Below, piece by piece: positions 7,419-15,591 of a DNA stretch of 64,000 bases. The position numbers and the translations under genes are program-made. Origin of the DNA: Halorubrum salinum (GTDB lineage Archaea; Halobacteriota; Halobacteria; Halobacteriales; Haloferacaceae). The first letter of the stretch is position 1. Each line of letters begins with the position of its first letter. The DNA lies in the NCBI RefSeq assembly GCF_024494575.1, contig NZ_JANHDO010000001.1, forward strand, positions 558,001 through 622,000, read 5' to 3'. Under the pieces are notes generated by a model. It was given only the letters and a program-made list of their open reading frames with translations. It ran no database searches and was not told the origin of the DNA.

Positions 7419-7789
7419 TACTGCTCGACCTCCCCAGTTCGCTCGAAGCCGATCGGTTGGATGTGGTAGACGCGCTGAATGTCAGACAGGTTCGACACCG
7501 TCACCTCGATCTTCTGGTCGAACTCCCACGCCGGCACGAAACAGACCGCGAGATCGTCGATGTCGGTCGGCGGGATCGGGGCCGGACCGTAGATCTGATC
7601 CTCGTCGAGAGTAACCTCATACGTACTCCCCGAATACTTCGAGATCGCGAGTATCGGTAGGATGAACCCCTGATTCGTCCGTTGCGAGGCGGTGAACGTC
7701 ACCGTCGCCTGCTCGTCGGTTCCGAGTTCGACGCCGACCGGTTCGTTGAGCGGTACATCGCCGGGGTTGGGTTCTGGAACGATCCTCAT
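7418..7789 (-). CDS. Provirus structural-candidate protein, beta-rich, 123 aa
   Basis: Begins with Pro-rich MRIVPEPNPGDVPLNEPVGV, then strands such as EQATVTFTASQRTNQGFILP. No TM segment. Lies between the capsid candidates and the repeat protein in a tightly coupled operon. Likely a beta-barrel or beta-sandwich virion protein, perhaps a spike subunit; the assignment is by context. Confidence 0.58.
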   Translation of the reverse strand: MRIVPEPNPGDVPLNEPVGVELGTDEQATVTFTASQRTNQGFILPILAISKYSGSTYEVTLDEDQIYGPAPIPPTDIDDLAVCFVPAWEFDQKIEVTVSNLSDIQRVYHIQPIGFERTGEVEQ

Positions 7790-7878
7790 CGGTCACCCTC
7801 CGTCGCTTCTTCGAGACGAGCGCGCTCCTGCTCGTCTATCTCGGTCTTCTCGACGTTCGTCTCCACTCGGCCGCTCAT
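7786..7878 (-). CDS. Very small coupled ORF, 30 aa
   Basis: Thirty charged residues (MSGRVETNVEKTEIDEQERA and ten more) fill the gap between two late genes. The ATG overlaps the upstream stop as ATGA and the stop overlaps the next start as ATGA. Exact coupling at both ends supports translation. Probably a short helical peptide of unknown role. Confidence 0.5.
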   Translation of the reverse strand: MSGRVETNVEKTEIDEQERARLEEATEGDR

Positions 7879-8126
7879 GCCGTCCCTCCGTTCAGCGCGA
7901 GGTAGAGGAATCCGAGCGTCCCGATTGCGCCGATCAGGTCAGTCAGGAGTTCCAGATCGCGGCGAGACCACCGGGTACCGGCGAGCCACGCCGACAGCGG
8001 GCTCTCTGTGGTGGTCGTCTCGACTGATTCGCCTCCTCCGGTGCCCGTGATCGTCGCCATAGGGCCGTTGCTCATCGGCGGGCTGTCCCACGGATCGCCG
8101 CCTTCGACTGTCGCCGAAAAATCCAT
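7875..8126 (-). CDS. Small virion membrane protein candidate, 83 aa
   Basis: The first 45 residues are Gly/Thr/Ser-rich. They are followed by a positively charged patch (AGTRWSRRDLELL) and a C-terminal TM helix (DLIGAIGTLGFLYLALNGG). It follows the larger capsid candidate after 13 bases. In SH1-like genomes a small membrane protein gene is also found next to the capsid pair. Confidence 0.62.
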   Translation of the reverse strand: MDFSATVEGGDPWDSPPMSNGPMATITGTGGGESVETTTTESPLSAWLAGTRWSRRDLELLTDLIGAIGTLGFLYLALNGGTA

Positions 8127-8139
8127 GATCGAGATACCC

Positions 8140-8868
8140 CTACCGGTTGCCCATGTCGGTGCTCACGGCGCTTCGAAGACCCGGAACCTCCGTGTTGGCC
8201 TTCTGCGCCGGCACCTGGAGCAGTGCGTTCGTCGGCTCGGTGCCATCGCCGTCCGGGTCGGTCCATCGGACCTGATACGGAGCCCTGATCCGCGCTTCCA
8301 GCTCCATATCGGTCGCGAGATACCGCTGGAGTTTCGACTCGTTGAGTTCGAGAAACTCGGGCTGTTCGGCCTGATTCGCGTTGTGTATCAGGCCGAGGTT
8401 CGCGTCGTAGACCTGCTCGTTGCCCTCAACTTTCGAGCCCGGCAGCTTCTTGCGGAGTTCGAAGCTCGCCGCGTTGCCGGCCACGTAGTAGACGTGGACG
8501 GTCGCGACCGAACCGGGACCGGAGACGGTGATGCTGTCGGCGTCATGGTCGACAGACTTCGGGCTCCCTTGATAGTCGCCGCCGAACCAGACGACGACAT
8601 CCTGCGTGTCCGGCGACTCGATGAGGTCGTAGGTCAGATTGAAGGACTGATCCGACCCGTCACCGGCGGTCTCGAACGACTGATACGCCGGAATCACCAG
8701 CCGGATCGGGTTGCTCCGTCCGGTCTTGAGCCCGTGCGCCGTGTTCGCGGTGAACGCCGCGATCTCCGACATCGACCCCTGCGAGTTGGTCGACGTTTCG
8801 AACTGGCGCGGCGAGAGCGTCGTCGAACGGCGCGGCGTCTCGGCCAGTCGGTCCATCACGTCGGACAT
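8140..8868 (-). CDS. Candidate large major capsid protein (SH1 VP4-like), 242 aa
   Basis: No TM segment; the sequence is beta-rich with strands such as NPIRLVIPAYQSFE and VATVHVYYVAGNAASFELRK, compatible with a single upright beta-barrel. SH1-like viruses build the capsid from two such proteins of roughly 230 and 185 residues encoded side by side. Here 242- and 173-residue genes are adjacent, and a packaging ATPase lies upstream on the same strand. The identity is inferred from size, order and fold impression, not from a clear motif. The start follows the partner's stop directly. Confidence 0.6.
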   Translation of the reverse strand: MSDVMDRLAETPRRSTTLSPRQFETSTNSQGSMSEIAAFTANTAHGLKTGRSNPIRLVIPAYQSFETAGDGSDQSFNLTYDLIESPDTQDVVVWFGGDYQGSPKSVDHDADSITVSGPGSVATVHVYYVAGNAASFELRKKLPGSKVEGNEQVYDANLGLIHNANQAEQPEFLELNESKLQRYLATDMELEARIRAPYQVRWTDPDGDGTEPTNALLQVPAQKANTEVPGLRSAVSTDMGNR

Positions 8869-9390
8869 CTACCGCGACCCCTCCTTGACCGCGTTCGTGT
8901 CGAAGTAGAATTCTGACTGCGACCAGTCGATCTCCGCGGCCGACTCGGCGGAGACGTAGAACGAATCCACGTCCCGCACGTCGTGGAACGGGGCTGGTCC
9001 GGTCTCGCTCGACGCTTCCGGGAACTGGAGTTCGATCTTCGCGTTGTCGATGTTGTCCACGTCCCGCTGGGTCGTGAGGTCGTTCTGGTTCCAGAAGCTG
9101 ATCTGTTTCACCTCCTCGCTCACCTTGTGTTCGTCGTCGCTGCCGGCGCGGCCCAGCTCGAACTTGATGAGCGTGTTCGTCGGGAGCGGGTCGCCGTTCG
9201 CGTCGCGCAGCTTCATGTAGACCGGAATCCCGATCTCCGAACCGCGCTTGATCTGGTTCAGAAGTCGAAGGAACGTGCCCCGGTCCGGGTCGAGTTCGAG
9301 GATCGGCGTCGCCCGGTCGATTCCGGCCGCGTTGGTCTTCGGCTCGACGGCATCGGCGGAGTCACCGTTACTGATGTAGATGTCCGCCAT
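8869..9390 (-). CDS. Candidate small major capsid protein (SH1 VP7-like), 173 aa
   Basis: Soluble and beta-rich, without repeats or TM segments: MADIYISNGDSADAVEPKTN at the start, and TRAT-like turns before GIPVYMKLRDANGDPLPTNT. Immediately upstream of the larger capsid candidate and overlapping the preceding gene's stop as TGATG. Order small-then-large capsid protein matches what is known of SH1-like haloviruses. A jelly-roll fold has to be shown by structure prediction. Confidence 0.6.
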   Translation of the reverse strand: MADIYISNGDSADAVEPKTNAAGIDRATPILELDPDRGTFLRLLNQIKRGSEIGIPVYMKLRDANGDPLPTNTLIKFELGRAGSDDEHKVSEEVKQISFWNQNDLTTQRDVDNIDNAKIELQFPEASSETGPAPFHDVRDVDSFYVSAESAAEIDWSQSEFYFDTNAVKEGSR

Positions 9391-9698
9391 CAGGCGAACA
9401 CCTCGGTCAGCGCGTCACGCACACCGAACCGTTCCATCAGCGCGAGCAGGATCGCGACGCCGCCGCCGACCTGCATGTGTCGCTTCGTCCGCCCCTCGAT
9501 CATCGGTGCGTATTCAGCACCCGCGATTACCGCCACACCGCCGAGTTCGGCGGGAGTGTTGAATCCGGCGACCTGATGGCCGTCGGCGACGTATCCGAGC
9601 GATTCTCCCACGAGGACGCCGCCGCCGACCGCACCGGCGTCCATCATGAACTGCTGATCAGCCAGCTTGTCGAAGCCAGCCGTTACATCATAGGCCAT
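9390..9698 (-). CDS. Small hydrophobic provirus protein, 102 aa
   Basis: Ala/Gly/Val-rich throughout, with two moderately hydrophobic segments (MMDAGAVGGGVLVGESLGYV and LGGVAVIAGAEYAPMI) and a third near VGGGVAILLALMERFG. Probably spans or lines the viral membrane. It is the first gene of the capsid block, and the antiparallel AT-rich gene at 9889 separates it from the ATPase gene. Known SH1-like genomes place a membrane protein just before the small capsid gene. Confidence 0.6.
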   Translation of the reverse strand: MAYDVTAGFDKLADQQFMMDAGAVGGGVLVGESLGYVADGHQVAGFNTPAELGGVAVIAGAEYAPMIEGRTKRHMQVGGGVAILLALMERFGVRDALTEVFA

Positions 9699-9888
9699 TG
9701 CGACCGGTCCGAAACATGGTTCGCTTGTGATAGGCCGCCCCGCTGAGTTGGCCGCAATCGGTTTTAGATGAACTTTGTTGGTGGATTCTCTTTTGAAGAT
9801 GTTCTACTGATAATCCTCGCAGAGTTACATCGGAGTTCGCGGTTCTCTCATGGAGGTATAAGTCCGAGCGGAGGCGGTATCGCGTTCG

Positions 9889-11064
9889 ATGATGGATGTG
9901 GCACGGCTATTTCCACATAGTCAGAATAACAAATTGTTGATAGATTTGTTTATACCTCGCCACAGACATGATTTAGATATGGATTGGCCGGATACATTTG
10001 CTACGAAAAAGGACATAAAGCGATTAGAGGACCAAGGCCATACAATTGTTCCATATTCTCTCGAAAAAGGTCAGGCTTCTCCAGTCGTATTCGCGGCAAT
10101 AGTGTACTCTGAAAATGAAGAACTCGTATCAGGTTGGTACTACCACCCGAAGCGTGGAAAGTGGGTCGAAGAGGACCGTATAGAGTCAGATAAGGTAATA
10201 TCTCTGAAAATAGGCGTGTTTGAAGGAGGTATGAATGTATTTGGGGAACCGGGAAAGGAGGCAGAAAAGATCCGGAATTCAATAGGAGACACTCTCTACC
10301 GTTACTTAGGTGACTATCCATTCATATACAATGAAGAATCAGCGCAAGCCCTTCAACCAAGTAGTAATGCGGGAAATTGTGACTGTTCAATTAAACAATC
10401 GGAAAATTTGGTAGTATCAAATCTTACTGTCAACAATGGTGATGATGTTACGTTTGTCGCCTGTGGAAAGTGCGGAAAACCATATGCTATTCAAGACCAA
10501 TCAGATTCTATTCTGATTGAAAAAGCTCTCCAGCTTGATTGGGTATTCCCTAATGACCTGCCTGCCGCAGCTACAAGTTCTGGGAATTGTACATTTTATC
10601 ACGTGGATTCCTCTACGACAAAAAGAACACATTCTGTGGTGGCCGCACTGGTTGGCGAAGTGGGTTCCGAGACCCAGTTTTCACAGGATTATAATGCGAA
10701 ATTGGACGAGTTCTTTCTCATAAGTGTGGCAGAAAAAATAGTCGGATACCTGTCGTGGCATACAAAGTACGACAAACCCAGTATAACACAACTCTATGTT
10801 CGCCCTGAGGCAAGGGGAAATGATTACGCAAAAACAGCCATAAGAGAGTGGTGTGACTACATCACTGGCAGCTTGGCCTATGCCGAACATATGAATGAGG
10901 CTAGCCGCCCAATCTTCCGTGAATTAGGACTTCTTAAAAACGGAGAATCAGAGTTTGCGGTGAAAGAATTCACCGGCGTCGATGCGCAGAAAAGAATGAT
11001 GGATACAAACTTCTACCGTGCGTATCCCACTGAGGCATTCCCTGATGAGTTCGGTGTTAATTAG
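9889..11064 (+). CDS. AT-rich cargo gene with C-terminal GNAT acetyltransferase-like domain, 391 aa
   Basis: Antiparallel to the late operon and much more AT-rich than it, so probably acquired. A central putative zinc site has CDC (about residue 165) and CGKCGKPY (about residue 192). The C-terminal part (about 285-350) shows the GNAT motif A pattern in ITQLYVRPEARGNDYAKTAI, preceded by strands ending in GYLSWHTKYD. GNAT enzymes transfer acetyl from acetyl-CoA to amines; some are toxins or modify antibiotics or tRNA. The N-terminal half has no recognised domain. Start is ATG 9889 or 9892. It interrupts the ATPase-to-capsid order of the virus module. Confidence 0.72.
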   Translation: MMDVARLFPHSQNNKLLIDLFIPRHRHDLDMDWPDTFATKKDIKRLEDQGHTIVPYSLEKGQASPVVFAAIVYSENEELVSGWYYHPKRGKWVEEDRIESDKVISLKIGVFEGGMNVFGEPGKEAEKIRNSIGDTLYRYLGDYPFIYNEESAQALQPSSNAGNCDCSIKQSENLVVSNLTVNNGDDVTFVACGKCGKPYAIQDQSDSILIEKALQLDWVFPNDLPAAATSSGNCTFYHVDSSTTKRTHSVVAALVGEVGSETQFSQDYNAKLDEFFLISVAEKIVGYLSWHTKYDKPSITQLYVRPEARGNDYAKTAIREWCDYITGSLAYAEHMNEASRPIFRELGLLKNGESEFAVKEFTGVDAQKRMMDTNFYRAYPTEAFPDEFGVN

Positions 11065-11148
11065 TACTCTTCAACGGCAATCTGCTTCGAACTATATTGT
11101 GTCTGAAAAGAGGAACTCAATAGTACATCTCTGAGAAAAAGGTGAAAA

Positions 11149-11328
11149 TCAGCGCTCCCGAGGGTCGTCATAAGGGAGACCGTGCTGCCGGTAGAGCAAC
11201 ATCAAATCCTCGACGACTCTGGTTCTGGCGACTTCGTGGCCTCGAATAGCCTCGATCTCTGCTTTTACCTCGCGGAAGCTGTCTGCCGTCTCTCCGTAGA
11301 GAGCTACCTCTTCGCTCGGTCGGGTCAC
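11149..11328 (-). CDS. Small RHH-like hypothetical protein, 59 aa
   Basis: Starts at GTG 11328, overlapping the ATPase stop as GTGA. The sequence VTRPSEEVALYGETADSFRE continues into helices (KAEIEAIRGHEVARTRVVED) that resemble the C-terminal part of ribbon-helix-helix antitoxin-type proteins. Codon use matches the late genes. It is the last late gene before the antiparallel AT-rich gene. Confidence 0.6.
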   Translation of the reverse strand: MTRPSEEVALYGETADSFREVKAEIEAIRGHEVARTRVVEDLMLLYRQHGLPYDDPRER

Positions 11329-12149
11329 AGTCCCACCTCGATACGCTTACCCTCAGCGCCAACATGGTCGCACTCCGGTTCGTAGCGATTCGACTCGACA
11401 CGCTCAATCTTTCCAGAGTCGTCTGAGTAGATCCACTCAGAGTTAACCGTCTGCGGCTCGCCATCCGGTCCCGGCTCGACCCACTTCCGGACGGAGATCG
11501 CGTCTTCATCGGGGGCGTGGAGTTCCTCTGGTAGGTTCGGAACCGACTGCCCTCCCGTGTTGTGTGCTTCTTTGGGGTACTCCAGTACGTCTTTCACCGC
11601 GTTGAGGTCGTTCCCGGACTGGTAGCCGCCGAGGAACCGCGCCGTGCAGTTGCCAACCACCTTCTTACAGAGTTGCGCGAGTCGCTGGGTCACCCAGATC
11701 GACGACGTAGCCGACCCTCCCTCGGTCCGGCCGTCGGTCGCGAGGTCCTGTATGTCGTCGGGGTAGCCCTCTCCCTCCGGAGCGATCCCGTGCGCCTCGT
11801 CGATGACGATCAGCACGTCGTGGTTCGACCGCCGGCACGCGAGGATCACATCGCGAGCAACCTCCTGCCAGTCGTCTTTGCTGACGTGGCGCCCGACGAC
11901 GAGTGCCTCGTTCCGGTCGATCATGTCGCCCCACACGTCGGGGTCGAAATGGTCTCTCTCGCGAGGGCCGGCGAACCAGTGCGCCGCGAGTCCTGGTCCG
12001 GTCTCTTTGCTCACGAGACCTCGGAACTCGTCGGACGTGTCGAGCACGACCACCCGATCGTAGGTGTCGCCCTTGATGTTCTTCTCGGCGAGAGCGTGCG
12101 CCAGCCATCCTTTGCCCCATCCCGAAACGGCTGATACCAGCATGTGCAT
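11325..12149 (-). CDS. HerA/FtsK-superfamily packaging ATPase, 274 aa
   Basis: The N-terminus MHMLVSAVSGWGKGWLAHAL carries a P-loop-like SGWGKGW in place of the usual GxGKS/T. Walker B is clear in HDVLIVIDEAHGIAPEGEGY (about residues 110-130). A sensor-like WVTQRLAQL follows. Membrane-containing viruses with upright beta-barrel capsids encode such ATPases to pump DNA into the procapsid. It lies upstream of the capsid candidates, as in SH1-like genomes. The start ATG 12149 has a second ATG two codons on. A host HerA helicase is unlikely because of the small size and context. Confidence 0.82.
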   Translation of the reverse strand: MHMLVSAVSGWGKGWLAHALAEKNIKGDTYDRVVVLDTSDEFRGLVSKETGPGLAAHWFAGPRERDHFDPDVWGDMIDRNEALVVGRHVSKDDWQEVARDVILACRRSNHDVLIVIDEAHGIAPEGEGYPDDIQDLATDGRTEGGSATSSIWVTQRLAQLCKKVVGNCTARFLGGYQSGNDLNAVKDVLEYPKEAHNTGGQSVPNLPEELHAPDEDAISVRKWVEPGPDGEPQTVNSEWIYSDDSGKIERVESNRYEPECDHVGAEGKRIEVGL

Positions 12150-12152
12150 GGG

Positions 12153-12713
12153 TTATGCCTCCCGTTCGGCGAGGGCCCGGATCGCCTCTGTGTGCGTCTC
12201 GATCGGTCCGGCGACGAGCGACTGTAGTATCCGTGCCGGGTCGCGGTCGACCACCTCCGTCTCGAACTCGTTGAGGCCGAGCCCAAACGTCTCCCGAGTG
12301 TACACGTCGGCGAGGTCTCGGTCGGTGCGGTCTGCGACGCTGTCTCCAGCCTTGTTGCGGTACTTCTGTGCCCACGCTTCGATCTGGGCGTTCCACTCGT
12401 CGGCGTCGCTCTCGGCGAACTGGTGCGCTTTGTCGGTGTTCTCCAGCTCCTCCGGCGCGACGTGGTCGACGTAGAGCCCCCACAGGTCACCGGTCTGCTG
12501 GGCGACGATCGCGTCGACGAGCTGGCCGACGCGCTCCTCGGTGGCCGGCGGCTCGTCGAGTCCGAGGGCGTCGGGGTCCGCGCCGGTCGCCTCGACGAGC
12601 GTCCGCATCGCCTCACGTTGCTCGTGTTCCATCGCCGCGAGGGTCGCAGCGTAGGTCTGGATCTCTTTCTGCATCATCTGTTTCAGCGCCTTCTCCTGCA
12701 TCCCGCCCAGCAT
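12153..12713 (-). CDS. Provirus hypothetical protein, helical, 186 aa
   Basis: Met/Gln-rich N-terminal helices (MQEKALKQMMQKEIQTYAAT) and largely helical to the end, without TM segment. It begins one base inside the stop of the upstream gene and ends three bases before the ATPase start. The predicted coiled-coil nature suggests an assembly or scaffold factor, but nothing specific was recognised. Confidence 0.6.
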   Translation of the reverse strand: MLGGMQEKALKQMMQKEIQTYAATLAAMEHEQREAMRTLVEATGADPDALGLDEPPATEERVGQLVDAIVAQQTGDLWGLYVDHVAPEELENTDKAHQFAESDADEWNAQIEAWAQKYRNKAGDSVADRTDRDLADVYTRETFGLGLNEFETEVVDRDPARILQSLVAGPIETHTEAIRALAEREA

Positions 12714-13321
12714 CAGGCGCTCACCCCTTCGCGAACCGTGCCGACGAGGTCGCCGGCCACGTCGCCCTCCTTGACCAGCACGGTACCGCAGACGATCGCC
12801 GTCGACAGGAGAAGCGCCTGCTTGTCGCTCATCTCCTCCATGCCGCCCATGTCCTCAACGACTGCGTCGAACTTCGCATCCAGTTCGACCGGCTGCTGGG
12901 TCGCGAGTTCGGCGACATCCTCGGAGGTCATTTCCGAGGGCTCGCCGCTCATCTCCTCGGTGATCTCGGGAAGGAGCACGGCGAGGATCTCGACATACAT
13001 CTCGCCCCACGAGTTTCCGTCCGAGGGGGTCGACGAGGGGGTATCACCCCCCTCGTCATCTCCTTCGTCTTGAGTATCGCCGTCCTTGGTCGCGTCGGGC
13101 GATTCGGACCCCTCTTCGGTGGGGATGTCGTCCTCCTCTTCTTCTTGGATCTCCTCGGTGACCGCCGAGAGATTCACGTCGGCCCGTTCGTCGTCGTCGA
13201 TCGGCGGCCGTTCGTCCCCCTCGTCGTCCCCTTCCTCGGGGGTATCGTCGGCGTTGGTAGGGGTCTCGTCGTCGGGCGATTCGTCCGGGTCGGCGTCGTC
13301 GTTGGTAGCGTCGTCGGTCAT
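12713..13321 (-). CDS. Highly acidic provirus protein, 202 aa
   Basis: The first 110 residues are a disordered Asp/Glu/Thr/Pro tract (DDATNDDADPDESPDDETPT) with short repeats of DEGDDEG type. The remaining 90 residues are ordered and helical (MYVEILAVLLPEITEEMSGE, then KQALLLSTAIVCGTVLVKEG). The start overlaps the stop of the neighbouring acidic protein as ATGA. Function unknown; it shares the acidic repeat style of 13318-14019. Confidence 0.62.
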   Translation of the reverse strand: MTDDATNDDADPDESPDDETPTNADDTPEEGDDEGDERPPIDDDERADVNLSAVTEEIQEEEEDDIPTEEGSESPDATKDGDTQDEGDDEGGDTPSSTPSDGNSWGEMYVEILAVLLPEITEEMSGEPSEMTSEDVAELATQQPVELDAKFDAVVEDMGGMEEMSDKQALLLSTAIVCGTVLVKEGDVAGDLVGTVREGVSA

Positions 13322-14019
13322 GTTTCTGTCGGCGTGAACTCCATGTCGTCTGTATCGGTGCCTTCGAGGGGGACTTCACCCGTCGATTTCTCCCATCCAG
13401 ACGCCCCTTCGGGGCCGACTTCATGGGTATCGCCGGGGTTGGTTGCGTCGGGCGATTCGGTACCCTCGTCGCTGGGGCCCGACTCCCCCCCACGCAACAG
13501 TACCGCGACCGCGAGGGCACCAGTACCCAGCACGAGGGCAGTTCCGAACCCCATTCCTTCCCCCTCTGAGGGGTCTGTAGAGTGGGTATCTGCGCCCTCT
13601 TCGCCAGTACCCTCCTCAGAGGGGTCCAAATCGCCGCCTTGGGAGGGATCGTCAGAGGGGGTCTCTGCGCCCTCCCACTGCGCGGCGTATTCGTCCTCTT
13701 CGTCGGGCGATTCGGTACTCCCATCAGAGGGGTCCGGATCGCGGGTATCTGTGCCCTCTTCGCCAGTACCCTCTTCAGAGGGGTCCGAATTGCCCCCTTC
13801 GGAGGGGGTCTCGGTGGGGGTGTCGTTCCCCTCGTTGTCCCCTTCGTCGGCGGAGTCCTCCTCGTCGAGACCGTAGGCCGTCGGGTACCAGTCGTGATGT
13901 CGCCGGTCGGCCGCGGCGTTGACGTGCTCGTCGTCCTTCCGTCCGTGGAGGTGCGACCGGAGACCTTGCGGGGTCCCCTCGTAGTCGCACCCCTCGATCT
14001 TACAGGCGAGTTGAGTCAT
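13318..14019 (-). CDS. C2H2 zinc-finger protein with acidic repeats and one TM segment, 233 aa
   Basis: Residues 5-24 (CKIEGCDYEGTPQGLRSHLH) form a single classical C2H2 finger, C-x4-C-x12-H-x3-H if the second His is the one in HGRKDDEH. A long acidic part follows, with three copies of a DPSEEGTGEEGxDT unit. A TM helix lies at about 155-173 (GFGTALVLGTGALAVAVLLR), then another acidic tail. At DNA level the repeats appear as runs of CAGAGGGGTC-like blocks. A DNA-binding finger on a membrane-anchored protein could link genome and membrane in the virion; that is inference. Confidence 0.68.
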   Translation of the reverse strand: MTQLACKIEGCDYEGTPQGLRSHLHGRKDDEHVNAAADRRHHDWYPTAYGLDEEDSADEGDNEGNDTPTETPSEGGNSDPSEEGTGEEGTDTRDPDPSDGSTESPDEEDEYAAQWEGAETPSDDPSQGGDLDPSEEGTGEEGADTHSTDPSEGEGMGFGTALVLGTGALAVAVLLRGGESGPSDEGTESPDATNPGDTHEVGPEGASGWEKSTGEVPLEGTDTDDMEFTPTET

Positions 14020-14804
14020 GCTTCGAGATCTCCTGCGGTGATGGGTCGATCGCCAAGCTCGTCGAACGAGAGCGCGTCCTGACCGAACTGGCGACGAACT
14101 TCGTTAATGCCAGCAGCAGCCTCCTTCGACTCCGCGATCCCGGTCCGATACTGGTCCCAGAGCTTTGAGAGCGCCCCGTAGGCTTCCCCGGTCATCGCCT
14201 GCGGGTCCTCGCCAACCGTGTCGTCGGCGGTCTCGGTGAGCTGCTCGGCCTCGTCTCGGTCGAGCCCGCACGATTCGACCAGGAACTCACACGCGTCCCA
14301 GTCGCCGCTTTCGCAGTAGTCGAAGGCGTGGCCGCACTCTTCGCCTTCGACACGAGCGGCGGCGTCGGCTTCCTTCTGGAGCACTTCTGTTTCGGTCGGT
14401 CCGTCGCTCACGTCTGCACCGGTCTGCTGCTGTCGGACCTGTTCGATCCGGCCAGTGTTCTCGTCGGCTGTGAGTTCCGGATCGTAGTAGGCTTCCCAGT
14501 CGTTGATCCCTGCGTCGAGGAACGCGGCCTTGACCGTAGTCGCCTTCCGGTAGTTGTTCGATCCCGTGAACGGACCGACGCGGCGTTTCTCGCCGTCAGT
14601 GAGTTCGACATGCCCGGCTCCGCCTTCGCGGTCGGCGCGGCCATCGGCTGCGATCCCGCGGATCTCTGCCTCGACGTCTTCGGGAACGTCGTCGGCGAGC
14701 TCGACTTTCGCGAACCGCCGATCAAATCGACCGGTCAGGTGTTCGGCGTGGTCGTCGCGGATCGCGTTCGCGTCGGCACGAGTGCCGAACTCGACGACGG
14801 TCAC
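14016..14804 (-). CDS. Provirus hypothetical protein, 262 aa
   Basis: Starts at a GTG that overlaps the upstream stop as GTGA. Soluble and charged. A GPFTGSNNYRKATTVKAAFL segment and two cysteines in HAFDYCESGDWDACEFLVES are the most distinctive parts. No TM segment and no catalytic motif recognised. First large gene of the late operon, so possibly an early-assembly or regulatory protein. Confidence 0.6.
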   Translation of the reverse strand: MTVVEFGTRADANAIRDDHAEHLTGRFDRRFAKVELADDVPEDVEAEIRGIAADGRADREGGAGHVELTDGEKRRVGPFTGSNNYRKATTVKAAFLDAGINDWEAYYDPELTADENTGRIEQVRQQQTGADVSDGPTETEVLQKEADAAARVEGEECGHAFDYCESGDWDACEFLVESCGLDRDEAEQLTETADDTVGEDPQAMTGEAYGALSKLWDQYRTGIAESKEAAAGINEVRRQFGQDALSFDELGDRPITAGDLEA

Positions 14805-15118
14805 GCGGTGCCCTCCGCGATGTCGCTCCCAAGCGGGTCGAACCTGAGTGCGGGGCAGAGATCGCCGTCGTCAGTCCGAGCCTCCGCGGTTTCCGCCATC
14901 TCACTGTCGTCGCTGCCGGCGAGCCCATCCGGGATCACCAGCGCGTCGCGACCATCCACGTTGAGATCGACATACCCGGTCGGGTCGTCCCATCGGGGGT
15001 GCGGAAGTTGGTAGGCGGTCGCTCGGCGGTAGATCGCCCGGAGGCGGACGAGCGCGGTCCGCTCGCCGTCTCCTTCCGGCTGGAGGGCGAGCGACGCGCC
15101 GGCTTCACAGACGCGCAT
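14801..15118 (-). CDS. Provirus hypothetical protein, 105 aa
   Basis: Begins at ATG 15118 (or the GTG at 15121), inside the end of the preceding gene. The middle reads as basic helix plus strand (ERTALVRLRAIYRRATAYQL). The C-terminal end is acidic. No motif recognised. Coupled by a GTGA overlap to the 262-residue protein. Confidence 0.55.
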   Translation of the reverse strand: MRVCEAGASLALQPEGDGERTALVRLRAIYRRATAYQLPHPRWDDPTGYVDLNVDGRDALVIPDGLAGSDDSEMAETAEARTDDGDLCPALRFDPLGSDIAEGTA

Positions 15119-15398
15119 CACCGATCACCGCTTCGATCAGGGCCACAGCACCGATACCCAGCAGCAGCCCCTTTGCCGCGCTCTTGTAGCTGTCCAGCGT
15201 CCACTTGGCTTCTGACGAAAAGTGCGAGCTTCGAGATGCTTTCACCGCTGCGACGTAGGCCATGAACGAGGTGTAATCGTCGAACTCGTCAGCACGATGC
15301 CAGTAATCAAAGTACGGAGCCGCCTCTGGATCGCCGTTTTTGATCGCTTCTTGCGCTTCTTCGAACTCTTCTGGTGTCGGTAGGTCAGTTGAGACCAT
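15105..15398 (-). CDS. Provirus protein with C-terminal hydrophobic helix, 97 aa
   Basis: The first gene of the late operon: MVSTDLPTPEEFEEAQEAIK, a Tyr/Asp-rich central part, and a C-terminal hydrophobic helix (AKGLLLGIGAVALIEAVIGD). The AT-rich stretch upstream (15,400-15,480) probably holds the late promoter. Possibly a membrane-associated small protein. Confidence 0.58.
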   Translation of the reverse strand: MVSTDLPTPEEFEEAQEAIKNGDPEAAPYFDYWHRADEFDDYTSFMAYVAAVKASRSSHFSSEAKWTLDSYKSAAKGLLLGIGAVALIEAVIGDARL

Positions 15399-15591
15399 AC
15401 CGACAGATTGGGCGACTACGGTATGTTTTTTGTTACTAATTGAATAGTTGAATAAAATAAGAGCGTGAGACAGTCAGATAGTCGCGCTTCGGATCTGTAT
15501 AATAATCATTTCTGACTGAACTGGGTAGGGTTCTGTAGAGTCGGTAGTTATGTCACCAAGGTATTTTGTGGCGTGCATTCGTACCGCTCAT

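Noticed and set aside
12368-13876. Long plus-strand frame of 502 codons
   Set aside because: It mirrors the acidic repeat genes on the minus strand. The Ser/Pro/Arg-rich translation and lack of stops are effects of high GC and biased codons.
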